Assembly: GCA_023402845.1 (NCBI GenBank)
Contig: JAEYFP010000005.1
Coordinates: 12,173 to 76,172, forward strand
Reading direction: 5' to 3'
DNA length: 64,000 bases
DNA from: Bacillota bacterium
Lineage (GTDB): Bacteria; Bacillota; Clostridia; Lachnospirales; Lachnospiraceae
This document shows, piece after piece, positions 51,050 to 59,167 of this stretch. The notes below the pieces were generated by a model that was given only the letters and a program-made list of their open reading frames with translations, searched no databases and was not told the DNA's origin. The translations under genes were made by a program, and so were the position numbers. The stretch's first letter is position 1. Every line of letters begins with the position of its first letter.

Positions 51050-51348
51050 TGGCAAACATTCAATATTATGACGTGATCCTCAAGCCGGTTATTACTGAGA
51101 AGAGTATGGCAGGAATGGGAGACAAGAAATACACGTTCCTTGTTCACACAGAGGCAAATAAGACCCAGATCAAGGAAGCTGTTGAAAAGATGTTTGACGG
51201 CGCCAAGGTAAAGAGTGTTAACACGATGAATCTTGACGGGAAGACAAAAAGGCGCGGTGCTACCAGCGGAAAGACTTCCAAGACGAAGAAGGCAATCGTT
51301 CAGCTGACGGCGGACAGCAAGGAAATTGAGATTTTTTCCGGGCTGTAG
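51049..51348 (+). CDS. rplW: 50S ribosomal protein L23
   Basis: 99 residues. DVILKPVITEKSM and YTFLVHTEANKTQIKEAVE are standard; L23 docks chaperones at the tunnel exit. ATAATG overlap joins it to rplD. A hairpin array follows directly after its stop. Confidence 0.97.
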   Translation: MANIQYYDVILKPVITEKSMAGMGDKKYTFLVHTEANKTQIKEAVEKMFDGAKVKSVNTMNLDGKTKRRGATSGKTSKTKKAIVQLTADSKEIEIFSGL

Positions 51349-51350
51349 AA

Positions 51351-51488
51351 GGAAACACCACGTTCTGCTAGGTTCGAGAGAACCTTGCAAAGGAAACACC
51401 ACGTTTCACTAAGCTCGTGAAAGACCTCGCTAAGTGTCCGGGTGTACTTTCGCACTAAGCTCGAAAGAACCTCGCTAAGTGCTCAATG
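51351..51488 (-). repeat. Hairpin-unit array R1 (3 units) between rplW and rplB
   Basis: Read on the minus strand it begins CATTGAGCACTTAGCGAGG and comprises three units of about 46-50 nt. Each has a stem of the type CACTTAGC...GCTTAGTG and ends in CACC or TTCC. Unit order matches array R3, which has the opposite orientation. Confidence 0.9.
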
Positions 51489-51539
51489 TATCCACAAAAA
51501 AGTGGGATAATAAATTAGATTAGAAAAGGAGATACGAAG

Positions 51540-52382
51540 ATGGGAATTAAAACATATAACCCATATACCCCTTCCAGAAGACAGATGACGGGTTCTGATT
51601 TCTCGGAAATCACGAAGACGACACCGGAAAAATCACTCTGCACTTCTTTGAATAAGAATTCGGGTCGTAACAATCAGGGTAAAATCACTGTCAGACACCG
51701 CGGAGGCGGAAGCAGAAGGAAATATAGAATCATAGATTTTAAAAGAGGAAAAGACGGAATTCCGGCAACTGTAATCGGCATCGAGTACGATCCGAACAGA
51801 TCGGCCAATATCGCACTGATCTGTTATGCGGACGGCGAGAAGGCTTATATCATTGCACCGGAAGGCTTGACGGATGGCATGAAGGTGATGAACGGTCCCG
51901 AAGCAGAAATCAGAGTCGGCAATTGTCTGCCGCTTTCCGTAATCCCTGTTGGTACACAAGTGCACAATATTGAGTTGTATCCCGGCAAGGGCGGCCAGAT
52001 GGTGCGTTCCGCAGGAAACAGCGCACAGCTTATGGCAAAGGAAGGCAAATATGCAACATTGAGACTTCCTTCGGGAGAAATGAGAATGGTTCCGATTAAT
52101 GCCAGAGCGTCAATCGGCGTTGTAGGAAACGGAGATCACAACCTGATTAATATAGGTAAAGCAGGACGTAAGCGTCACATGGGCATCAGACCTACCGTGC
52201 GCGGTTCTGTCATGAACCCGAATGACCATCCGCACGGCGGTGGTGAGGGCAAGACGGGAATCGGACGTCCGGGTCCGTCCACACCTTGGGGTAAGCCTGC
52301 ACTTGGTTTGAAGACAAGAAAGAAGAACAAGAAATCCAACAAGCTGATTGTAAGACGCAGAGACGGAAAGACAATCAAGTAA
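51540..52382 (+). CDS. rplB: 50S ribosomal protein L2
   Basis: 280 residues. MGIKTYNPYTPSRRQMTGSD, RHRGGGSRRKYRIIDF and the C-terminal VMNPNDHPHGGGEG carrying the conserved histidine near the peptidyl transferase centre. It follows a 191-bp gap filled mostly by a hairpin array, with its own GGAG site. Confidence 0.98.
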   Translation: MGIKTYNPYTPSRRQMTGSDFSEITKTTPEKSLCTSLNKNSGRNNQGKITVRHRGGGSRRKYRIIDFKRGKDGIPATVIGIEYDPNRSANIALICYADGEKAYIIAPEGLTDGMKVMNGPEAEIRVGNCLPLSVIPVGTQVHNIELYPGKGGQMVRSAGNSAQLMAKEGKYATLRLPSGEMRMVPINARASIGVVGNGDHNLINIGKAGRKRHMGIRPTVRGSVMNPNDHPHGGGEGKTGIGRPGPSTPWGKPALGLKTRKKNKKSNKLIVRRRDGKTIK

Positions 52383-52411
52383 GTGGTTGATAGATAATAG
52401 GAGGAAATGAA

Positions 52412-52693
52412 ATGTCAAGATCGCTTAAAAAAGGTCCATTCGCTGATGCGAGTTTGCTGAAAAAAGTTGATGCTATGAACGCAGAAAACAGTAAGCAGGT
52501 AATTAAGACTTGGTCTCGCCGTTCTACGATTTTCCCGTCATTTGTCGGACATACGATCGCGGTTCACGACGGAAGAAAGCATGTACCGGTATATGTTACG
52601 GAAGATATGGTCGGCCACAAGCTTGGCGAGTTCGTCGCTACGAGAACTTACAGAGGCCACGGCAAAGATGAAAAGAAGTCTAGAGTTAGATAA
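52412..52693 (+). CDS. rpsS: 30S ribosomal protein S19
   Basis: 93 residues. MSRSLKKGPFADASLLKK and VGHKLGEFVATRTYRGH are typical. It lies 29 bp after rplB with AGGAGG before the ATG. Confidence 0.98.
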   Translation: MSRSLKKGPFADASLLKKVDAMNAENSKQVIKTWSRRSTIFPSFVGHTIAVHDGRKHVPVYVTEDMVGHKLGEFVATRTYRGHGKDEKKSRVR

Positions 52694-52722
52694 ACAGGAT
52701 AGTTTGAAAGGAGGTTTCATCC

Positions 52723-53109
52723 ATGGCAAAAGGACATAGATCCCAGATAAAGAGAGAGAGAAATGCGAACAAGGATACAAGACCATCGGCAAAGCTATCT
52801 TATGCTAGAGTATCTGTTCAAAAGGCGTGTTTTGTATTGGATGCTGTCAGGGGAAAGGATGTTCGTACGGCACTTGCCGTTCTGGCATACAATCCGAGAT
52901 ATGCATCAAGCATCATTAAAAAGTTATTAGAATCAGCAATCGCTAATGCTGAAAACAATAATGGCATGAATGTTGAAAATCTTTACGTTGCAGAGTGCTA
53001 TGCAGACAAAGGACCTACAATGAAGAGAGTAAGACCGAGAGCACAGGGCAGAGCTTATCGCATTGAAAAGAGAATGAGCCACATTACGATCGTGCTTGAT
53101 GAAAGATAA
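52723..53109 (+). CDS. rplV: 50S ribosomal protein L22
   Basis: 128 residues. Core segment AKLSYARVSVQKACFVLDAV and loop KGPTMKRVRPRAQGRAYR, the tip of which lines the exit tunnel. AAAGGAGG precedes the ATG. The N-terminus is about 15 residues longer and more basic than short L22 forms. Confidence 0.97.
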   Translation: MAKGHRSQIKRERNANKDTRPSAKLSYARVSVQKACFVLDAVRGKDVRTALAVLAYNPRYASSIIKKLLESAIANAENNNGMNVENLYVAECYADKGPTMKRVRPRAQGRAYRIEKRMSHITIVLDER

Positions 53110-53120
53110 GGAGGAGCAGA

Positions 53121-53777
53121 ATGGGACAGAAAGTTAATCCTCACGGCCTTAGAGTCGGTGTTATTAAGGATTGGGATTCTAAATGGTATGCTGAAAAAGA
53201 TTTTGCGGATTTCTTAGTTGAGGACTACAACATCAGAACATACCTTAAGAAAAGATTATACAATGCAGGTGTTTCCAAGATTGAGATCGAAAGAGCATCT
53301 GACAGAGTAAAAGTTGTGATTTTTACTGCAAAGCCGGGTGTTATTATCGGCAAGGGCGGTCAGGAAATCGAAGTAACAAAGAAGAAGCTTCAGAAGTTTA
53401 CCGACAAAAAGCTTGTGGTAGATATTAAGGAAATTAAGAGGCCGGAAAGGGAAGCACAGCTGGTAGCAGAAAATATTGCACAGCAGCTTGAGAATCGTAC
53501 TTCTTTCAGAAGAGCCATGAAGTCTACAATGTCAAGGACATTAAAGGCAGGAGCACTCGGCATCAAGACAGCTGTTTCCGGACGCTTGGGCGGTGCAGAT
53601 ATAGCTCGTACGGAGTTCTACAGCGAAGGCACGATCCCTCTTCAGACACTCCGCGCAGATATTGATTACGGCTTCGCCGAGGCAAATACCACATACGGTA
53701 AGTTAGGTATTAAAGTATGGATTTACAAGGGCGAAGTACTTCCAACAAGGGCAGCAAAGGAAGGGAGCGATAAATAA
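53121..53777 (+). CDS. rpsC: 30S ribosomal protein S3
   Basis: 218 residues. GQKVNPHGLRVGVIKDWDS, KH-domain motif VIIGKGGQEIE and LGGADIARTE are standard. Overlaps rplP by one base at TAATG. Confidence 0.98.
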   Translation: MGQKVNPHGLRVGVIKDWDSKWYAEKDFADFLVEDYNIRTYLKKRLYNAGVSKIEIERASDRVKVVIFTAKPGVIIGKGGQEIEVTKKKLQKFTDKKLVVDIKEIKRPEREAQLVAENIAQQLENRTSFRRAMKSTMSRTLKAGALGIKTAVSGRLGGADIARTEFYSEGTIPLQTLRADIDYGFAEANTTYGKLGIKVWIYKGEVLPTRAAKEGSDK

Positions 53778-54214
53778 TGTTAATGCCAAAAAGAGTAAAA
53801 CGTCGTAAGCAGTTTCGTGGCAGTATGAAAGGTAAGGCTTTAAGAGGCAACACTCTTTCCTACGGTGAATATGGTATTGTTGCCACAGAACCATGCTGGA
53901 TCAAGTCCAATCAGATTGAGGCAGCACGTATTGCAATGACTCGTTATATTAAGCGTGGCGGTCAGGTATGGATTAAGATTTTCCCCGACAAGCCAGTAAC
54001 AACAAAGCCCGCAGAAACTCGTATGGGTTCCGGTAAAGGATCTCTGGAATACTGGGTAGCTGTTGTAAAGCCGGGACGTGTAATGTTTGAAATCGCAGGT
54101 GTTTCTGAAGAAACTGCAAAGGAAGCATTGCGTCTTGCAACACATAAGCTTCCATGCAAATGTAAGATTGTTTCTAAGGCAGACTTGGAAGGCGGTGTAT
54201 CAAATGAAAACTAA
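53777..54214 (+). CDS. rplP: 50S ribosomal protein L16
   Basis: 145 residues. MPKRVKRRKQFRGSMKGKA, MTRYIKRGGQVWIKIFPDKP and RMGSGKGSLEYWVAVVKPG are typical. Either ATG 53777 or the in-frame ATG at 53783 may start it. Its 3' end overlaps rpmC by 11 bp. Confidence 0.98.
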   Translation: MLMPKRVKRRKQFRGSMKGKALRGNTLSYGEYGIVATEPCWIKSNQIEAARIAMTRYIKRGGQVWIKIFPDKPVTTKPAETRMGSGKGSLEYWVAVVKPGRVMFEIAGVSEETAKEALRLATHKLPCKCKIVSKADLEGGVSNEN

Positions 54215-54407
54215 TAAATATGTAGAAGATTTGAAGAAAAAATCAGATGCAGAATTAGCGGAAGCTTTGGTGTCTGCTAAGAAAGAACTTTTCAATTTGA
54301 GATTCCAAAACGCGACAAATCAGTTGGATAATACAAGCAGAATTAAGGATGTAAGAAAGAATATTGCGAGAATTCAGACAGTCATCACTGAAAAGGCTGA
54401 GGCGTAG
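54204..54407 (+). CDS. rpmC: 50S ribosomal protein L29
   Basis: 67 residues, alpha-helical: KYVEDLKKKSDAELAEALVS and LFNLRFQNATNQLDN. Longer in-frame starts lie deep in rplP and give non-homologous sequence; ATG 54204 follows GGAAGGCGG. Confidence 0.95.
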   Translation: MKTNKYVEDLKKKSDAELAEALVSAKKELFNLRFQNATNQLDNTSRIKDVRKNIARIQTVITEKAEA

Positions 54408-54420
54408 AAGGGAGTAGACA

Positions 54421-54675
54421 ATGGAAAGAAATTTGAGAAAAACCCGTACCGGAAAGGTATTGAGTAATAAAATGGATAAGACCATTGTTGTAGGTATTGA
54501 GGATCACGTAAAGCATCCGCTTTATAAGAAGATCGTTAAGAAGACTTATAAGCTGAAGGCTCATGATGAGAATAACGACTGCAACATTGGCGATACAGTA
54601 AAGGTAATGGAAACAAGGCCTATCTCCAAGGATAAAAGATGGAGACTTATTGAAATCATTGAAAGAGCAAAATAA
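54421..54675 (+). CDS. rpsQ: 30S ribosomal protein S17
   Basis: 84 residues. RNLRKTRTGKVLSNKMDKT and GDTVKVMETRPISKDKRW match the OB-fold S17 family. A 313-bp repeat-filled gap follows, the second largest inside the operon. Confidence 0.97.
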   Translation: MERNLRKTRTGKVLSNKMDKTIVVGIEDHVKHPLYKKIVKKTYKLKAHDENNDCNIGDTVKVMETRPISKDKRWRLIEIIERAK

Positions 54676-54684
54676 ATTAGGTTG

Positions 54685-54972
54685 AGCGTGAGGCGGGCAG
54701 ATCCGAAAGAACTTCGGCCAAGTGGGATGGAAGGTATCATCGATTACTAAGCTGGAGAGAACCACAGCTAGGTAGGATGAAAGCACCATCAATTACTAAG
54801 GCTCGAGAAAGTCTTGACTAAGTAATGAGGAAGCACATTAATACTAAAGCTTGAGAAAGTCTTGGCTAAGTAGGATGGAAGCACCATCAATTACTAAGCT
54901 CGAGGAAACCTCGCTAAGTAATGAGGTGCACTTTCGCACTAGACTCGAAAACACCTCGTCAAGTGCTCAATG
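54685..54972 (-). repeat. Hairpin-unit array R2 (about 6 units) between rpsQ and rplN
   Basis: On the minus strand it begins CATTGAGCACTTGACGAGG. Five clear units and one degraded unit, each about 48-50 nt, alternate spacers like TGATGGTGCTTCC. On the plus strand stems change in pairs: CACT with AGTG in one, ATTACT with AGTAAT in others, AGCTG with CAGCT in another. It fills nearly all of the 313-bp gene-free stretch. Confidence 0.9.
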
Positions 54973-54988
54973 TGAAGGGAGAATTAGC

Positions 54989-55357
54989 ATGATACAGCAG
55001 GAAACCAGATTAAAAGTCGCTGATAATACCGGTGCAAAGGAATTACTGTGCATCAGGGTTCTGGGCGGATCTACAAGAAGATATGCCTATATTGGTGATG
55101 TGATTGTTGCTACGGTTAAAGATGCAACGCCAGGCGGCGTTGTCAAAAAGGGCGATGTTGTAAAGGCTGTAGTTGTACGTACTGTAAAAGGTGCTCGCCG
55201 TAAAGACGGTTCTTATATTAAATTCGATGAAAATGCTGCGGTCATTATCAAAGATGATAAGACTCCGAGAGGAACCCGTATTTTTGGACCGGTAGCCAGA
55301 GAGCTTCGTGAAAAGCAATTTATGAAGATTGTTTCCTTGGCTCCCGAAGTGTTATAG
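54989..55357 (+). CDS. rplN: 50S ribosomal protein L14
   Basis: 122 residues. MIQQETRLKVADNTGAKELL and VVRTVKGARRKDGSYIKFDENA are standard. The frame stays open upstream into the repeat array, but family length and the GAAGGGAG site fix ATG 54989. Confidence 0.97.
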   Translation: MIQQETRLKVADNTGAKELLCIRVLGGSTRRYAYIGDVIVATVKDATPGGVVKKGDVVKAVVVRTVKGARRKDGSYIKFDENAAVIIKDDKTPRGTRIFGPVARELREKQFMKIVSLAPEVL

Positions 55358-55369
55358 GAGGTGCGAAGG

Positions 55370-55681
55370 ATGGCAACTATGAAAATTAAAAGAGGCGATA
55401 ATGTTAAGGTTATCGCAGGAAAAGATGTTGGTACAGAGGGCAAGGTGCTCATTACGAATAAGGAAGCCGGTAAGGTAATCGTAGAGGGTGTCAATATGGT
55501 AAAGAAGCACACCAAACCTTCTGTTCAGAACCAGAACGGCGGAATCGTCGAGAAGGAAGCGTTTATTGACGCATCCAACGTGATGTATCTGCATAAGGGT
55601 AAGCCTACCAGGGTTGGTTTCAAGGTAGAGAACGGAAAGAAAGTACGTTTCGCAAAAACAACGGGCGAAGTGATTGATTAA
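55370..55681 (+). CDS. rplX: 50S ribosomal protein L24
   Basis: 103 residues. KOW segment KIKRGDNVKVIAGKDVGTEG and VNMVKKHTKPSVQNQ. ATG 55370 follows AGGAGG; a GTG at 55361 overlaps that site and is not used. Confidence 0.97.
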   Translation: MATMKIKRGDNVKVIAGKDVGTEGKVLITNKEAGKVIVEGVNMVKKHTKPSVQNQNGGIVEKEAFIDASNVMYLHKGKPTRVGFKVENGKKVRFAKTTGEVID

Positions 55682-55705
55682 TTCTAAGAGAGGAGGTCTA
55701 GAACG

Positions 55706-56245
55706 TTGAGCAGATTAAAAGACATGTATAAAGACCAGATCGTAGATGCTATGATCAAAAAGTTTGAATATAAAAATGTGATGGAAGTGCCGAAGCTTGA
55801 TAAGATTGTTGTTAATATGGGCGTTGGCGAAGCAAAGGAAAACGCGAAGCTGTTAGAGGCTGCTGTTAAGGATCTGGAAACAATTACAGGTCAGAAAGTG
55901 GTTTTGACAAAAGCAAAAAATGCAATTGCAAATTTCAAAATCAGGGAAGGAATGGCAATTGGCTGTAAAGTAACGTTACGCGGCGAGAAAATGTATGAAT
56001 TCCTTGACCGTTTGGTGAACCTTGCATTACCGCGTGTACGTGACTTCAGAGGAGTTAATCCGAACGCATTCGACGGCAGAGGCAATTATGCCCTTGGTAT
56101 CAAGGAACAGTTAATTTTCCCTGAGATTGAGTACGACAAGATTGACAAGGTAAGAGGTATGGATGTAATCTTTGTCACAACCGCAAAGACCGATGAAGAG
56201 GCACGTGAATTGTTAACCCAGTTTAATATGCCATTTGCAAAGTAG
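55706..56245 (+). CDS. rplE: 50S ribosomal protein L5
   Basis: 179 residues. KIVVNMGVGEAKENAKLLEA and LPRVRDFRGVNPNAFDGRGN are standard; L5 binds 5S rRNA. The start is TTG at 55706, placed 6 bases after AGGAGGTC, a real use of a non-ATG codon in a highly expressed gene. Confidence 0.97.
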   Translation: MSRLKDMYKDQIVDAMIKKFEYKNVMEVPKLDKIVVNMGVGEAKENAKLLEAAVKDLETITGQKVVLTKAKNAIANFKIREGMAIGCKVTLRGEKMYEFLDRLVNLALPRVRDFRGVNPNAFDGRGNYALGIKEQLIFPEIEYDKIDKVRGMDVIFVTTAKTDEEARELLTQFNMPFAK

Positions 56246-56260
56246 AAGGAGGAATCATTC

Positions 56261-56446
56261 ATGGCTAAAACAGCAATGAAGGTAAAGCAGCAGCGTAAAC
56301 AGAAATTCTCGACAAGAGAATACAGCCGTTGCAGAATCTGTGGTCGTCCACATGCATATTTAAGAAAATACGGAATTTGCAGAATCTGCTTCCGTGAATT
56401 AGCATATAAAGGACAGATACCAGGCGTTAAAAAAGCAAGCTGGTAA
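56261..56446 (+). CDS. rpsN: 30S ribosomal protein S14, zinc-binding type Z
   Basis: 61 residues, the short zinc-ribbon form with C24, C27, C40 and C43. GRPHAYLRKYGICRICFRE is the core. Typical of Gram-positive bacteria. Confidence 0.97.
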   Translation: MAKTAMKVKQQRKQKFSTREYSRCRICGRPHAYLRKYGICRICFRELAYKGQIPGVKKASW

Positions 56447-56464
56447 GAAAAGGAGGCAACCTAA

Positions 56465-56866
56465 ATGACAATGAGTGATCCAATTGCAGATATGCTTACA
56501 AGAATCCGTAATGCAAATACTGCAAAACACGATACAGTAGACGTTCCTTCATCAAAAATGAAGCTCGCTATCGCAGCGATTCTTCTCAATGAAGGCTACA
56601 TTAAGAAATATGATTTGATTGACGACGGTGCATTTAAGACCATTCGCATCACCTTAAAGTATGGTGCTGACAAGAATGAAAAGATTATTACAGGTCTTAA
56701 GAGAATTTCCAAGCCGGGTCTTCGTGTATATGCCGGAAAGGATGAATTGCCCAGAGTTCTCGGCGGACTCGGCATTGCAATCATCTCTACAAACAATGGT
56801 GTCATCACCGACAAGGAAGCCAGAAAAGTAGGCACTGGCGGAGAAGTGCTCGCATTTGTTTGGTAG
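56465..56866 (+). CDS. rpsH: 30S ribosomal protein S8
   Basis: 133 residues. MSDPIADMLTRIRNAN and the C-terminal GVITDKEARKVGTGGEVLAF. In many bacteria S8 represses the spc genes. An array of hairpin units begins two bases after its stop. Confidence 0.97.
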   Translation: MTMSDPIADMLTRIRNANTAKHDTVDVPSSKMKLAIAAILLNEGYIKKYDLIDDGAFKTIRITLKYGADKNEKIITGLKRISKPGLRVYAGKDELPRVLGGLGIAIISTNNGVITDKEARKVGTGGEVLAFVW

Positions 56867-56867
56867 G

Positions 56868-57010
56868 CATTGAGCACTTAACGAGGTTCTTGCGAGTTTA
56901 GTGCGAAAGCCCACCCGGATGCTTAGCGAGGTATTTCACGAGCTTAGCAGAGCGTGGTGTTACCATTTGAGGTTTTTCCGAGCTTAGCGACAAGAACTTC
57001 CTTATAAAAT
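56868..57010 (+). repeat. Hairpin-unit array R3 (2-3 units) between rpsH and rplF
   Basis: Begins CATTGAGCACTTAACGAGG. In its first unit the stem pair AGC/GCT has become AAC/GTT, a compensated change. The second unit ends GTGGTGTTACC, as in R1. It closes with AACTTCCTTATAAAAT, also the end of R5. Confidence 0.9.
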
Positions 57011-57050
57011 GTAACATTAACTATTTAAAACTATAATAGGAGGTACGGGC

Positions 57051-57593
57051 ATGTCACGTATAGGAAGAATGCCAATCGCAGTGCCTGCAGGCGTAACTGT
57101 AGATATTGCAGAAAATAATAAAGTGACTGTAAAAGGTCCTAAGGGTATACTGGAAAGAGTTCTGGTACCTGAGATGGAAGTCAAGATTGATGGAGCTGTA
57201 ATCACTGTAAACCGTCCGAATGATTTAAAGCGAATGAAAGCTTTGCACGGTTTAACAAGAACATTGGTTCATAACATGGTTGTAGGTGTAACCGAGGGAT
57301 ATCAAAAGGTTCTGGAGGTCAACGGTGTTGGCTACAGGGCCGCAAAGCAGGGCAGTAAGCTCGTGTTATCACTGGGCTATTCTCATCCTGTTGAGATGGA
57401 AGATCCGGAAGGATTGGAGACCGTATTAGAGGGTCAGAACAAGATCATCGTAAAGGGTATTGATAAAGAAAAGGTTGGACAATACGCAGCTGAAATCAGA
57501 GACAAAAGAAGACCGGAGCCTTATAAAGGCAAGGGTATTAAATATGCTGATGAGACGATCAGACGTAAAGTCGGTAAGACCGGTAAGAAATAG
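57051..57593 (+). CDS. rplF: 50S ribosomal protein L6
   Basis: 180 residues. MSRIGRMPIAVPAGV, NDLKRMKALHGLTRTLVHNM and RRPEPYKGKGIKYADE are standard. TAGGAGG precedes the ATG. Confidence 0.98.
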   Translation: MSRIGRMPIAVPAGVTVDIAENNKVTVKGPKGILERVLVPEMEVKIDGAVITVNRPNDLKRMKALHGLTRTLVHNMVVGVTEGYQKVLEVNGVGYRAAKQGSKLVLSLGYSHPVEMEDPEGLETVLEGQNKIIVKGIDKEKVGQYAAEIRDKRRPEPYKGKGIKYADETIRRKVGKTGKK

Positions 57594-57604
57594 ATAAGGA
57601 GAGT

Positions 57605-57979
57605 ATGAAAATGGTTGGTAAAAAGGTAAAATCAGAAGTTCGTATCAATAAGCACAAAAGAATTCGTAACCGTTTCAGCGGTACTGCTGAAAGACCGCGT
57701 CTTTCTGTGTTTAGAAGCAATAATCATATGTATGCTCAAATTATTGACGATACGGTCGGAAACACGTTGGTGTCTGCTTCTACCCTTGAAAAAGAGGTAA
57801 AATCAGAGCTTGAGAAAACGGATAACGTTGATGCGGCGGCATATTTAGGAAAAGTTATTGCCAAGAAGGCATTAGACAAGGGTATTACGTCAGTTGTTTT
57901 TGACAGAGGCGGCTTTATATACCAGGGAAAAATCCAGGCATTAGCAGATGCAGCCAGAGAAGCTGGCTTAGAATTCTAG
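57605..57979 (+). CDS. rplR: 50S ribosomal protein L18
   Basis: 124 residues. KHKRIRNRFSGTAERPRLSV and VVFDRGGFIYQGKIQALADA. It contacts 5S rRNA. ATG 57605 or the in-frame ATG at 57611 may serve as start. Confidence 0.97.
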   Translation: MKMVGKKVKSEVRINKHKRIRNRFSGTAERPRLSVFRSNNHMYAQIIDDTVGNTLVSASTLEKEVKSELEKTDNVDAAAYLGKVIAKKALDKGITSVVFDRGGFIYQGKIQALADAAREAGLEF

Positions 57980-57993
57980 GAAGGAGAGAACAC

Positions 57994-58503
57994 ATGAAAC
58001 ATACAATCATAGATGCCAACAGCTTAGAGCTGAATGAAAAGGTAGTATCCATCAAGCGTGTAACAAAGGTTGTAAAAGGTGGTCGTAACTTCCGTTTCAC
58101 AGCTTTAGTGGTTGTCGGAGACGGCAACGGACATGTTGGTGCCGGTTTGGGTAAGGCAACAGAAATTCCGGAAGCAATCCGTAAGGGAAAAGAAGATGCG
58201 ATGAAAAAGCTGATTACGGTCGCAATGGATGATAATAAGAGTATTACGCACGATTACAGCGGAAAATTCGGCGGTGCATCCGTACTGCTCAGAAGAGCAC
58301 CGGAAGGTACCGGCGTGATCGCCGGCGGTCCTGTGCGTAATGTATGCGAACTTGCGGGAATCAGAAACATCCGTACAAAGTCTCTTGGTTCCAACAATAA
58401 GCAGAATGTAGTTTTAGCTACTATCGAAGTATTAAGGCAGTTAAAAACTCCGAAAGAGGTAGCTCGTCTTCGCGGAAAATCCGTTGAAGAGATCATCGGC
58501 TAA
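57994..58503 (+). CDS. rpsE: 30S ribosomal protein S5
   Basis: 169 residues. RVTKVVKGGRNFRFTALVVV, GDGNGHVGAGLGKATEIPEA and GTGVIAGGPVRNVCELAGI are standard. Confidence 0.98.
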   Translation: MKHTIIDANSLELNEKVVSIKRVTKVVKGGRNFRFTALVVVGDGNGHVGAGLGKATEIPEAIRKGKEDAMKKLITVAMDDNKSITHDYSGKFGGASVLLRRAPEGTGVIAGGPVRNVCELAGIRNIRTKSLGSNNKQNVVLATIEVLRQLKTPKEVARLRGKSVEEIIG

Positions 58504-58517
58504 GGAGGCAGAGTGAA

Positions 58518-58703
58518 ATGGCAGATAAAAAGATTAAAGTTACTTTAGTTAAATCAGTGATCGGCGCTATTCCTAAGCATAGAGCAACTGTTGCGGCATT
58601 AGGCTTGAAAAAGACCGGAAGAAGCACAGAGCTTCCCGATAATGATGCGGTAAGAGGAATGGTTAAGCAGGTTTGTCATTTGGTTAAAGTAGAAGAAATT
58701 TAA
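58518..58703 (+). CDS. rpmD: 50S ribosomal protein L30
   Basis: 61 residues. KVTLVKSVIGAIPKHRATV and NDAVRGMVKQVCHLVKVEE match the family. Confidence 0.97.
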   Translation: MADKKIKVTLVKSVIGAIPKHRATVAALGLKKTGRSTELPDNDAVRGMVKQVCHLVKVEEI

Positions 58704-58726
58704 TTAACAGATAAGGAGGTGTCAAG

Positions 58727-59167
58727 ATGGAATTATCAAATTTACAGCCGGCTGAAGGCTCAAAGCATAGTGATAATTTTAGAAGAGGTCGTGGACACGG
58801 TTCGGGAAATGGTAAGACAGCTGGAAAAGGCCACAAAGGTCAGAAGGCTCGTTCAGGCGCACCGAGAGTAGGTTTCGAGGGCGGTCAGATGCCATTATAC
58901 AGAAGAATTCCTAAGCGGGGATTCAAGAACAGGAATACAAAAGACATCATAGCAATTAATATGTCGGCTCTTGAAGTATTTGAAGATGGTGCTACAGTTT
59001 CCGTTGATACTCTGAAAGAAAAAGGAATTGTAAAGAACCCGAGAGACGGTGTGAAAATCCTTGGAAACGGAGAATTAACTAAGAAGCTTACGGTGCAGGC
59101 AAATGCATTCAGTGCATCTGCAAAGGAGAAAATTGAAGCTCTTGGTGGAAAAGCAGAGGTGATCTGA
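58727..59167 (+). CDS. rplO: 50S ribosomal protein L15
   Basis: 146 residues. MELSNLQPAEGSKH, RGRGHGSGNGKTAGKGHKGQ and FEGGQMPLYRRIPKRGF are standard. The stop overlaps the secY start by one base. Confidence 0.97.
   Translation: MELSNLQPAEGSKHSDNFRRGRGHGSGNGKTAGKGHKGQKARSGAPRVGFEGGQMPLYRRIPKRGFKNRNTKDIIAINMSALEVFEDGATVSVDTLKEKGIVKNPRDGVKILGNGELTKKLTVQANAFSASAKEKIEALGGKAEVI

Noticed and set aside
54851..54988. N-terminal extension of L14 into the repeat array
   Set aside because: L14 has a fixed length and a ribosome site stands before ATG 54989.
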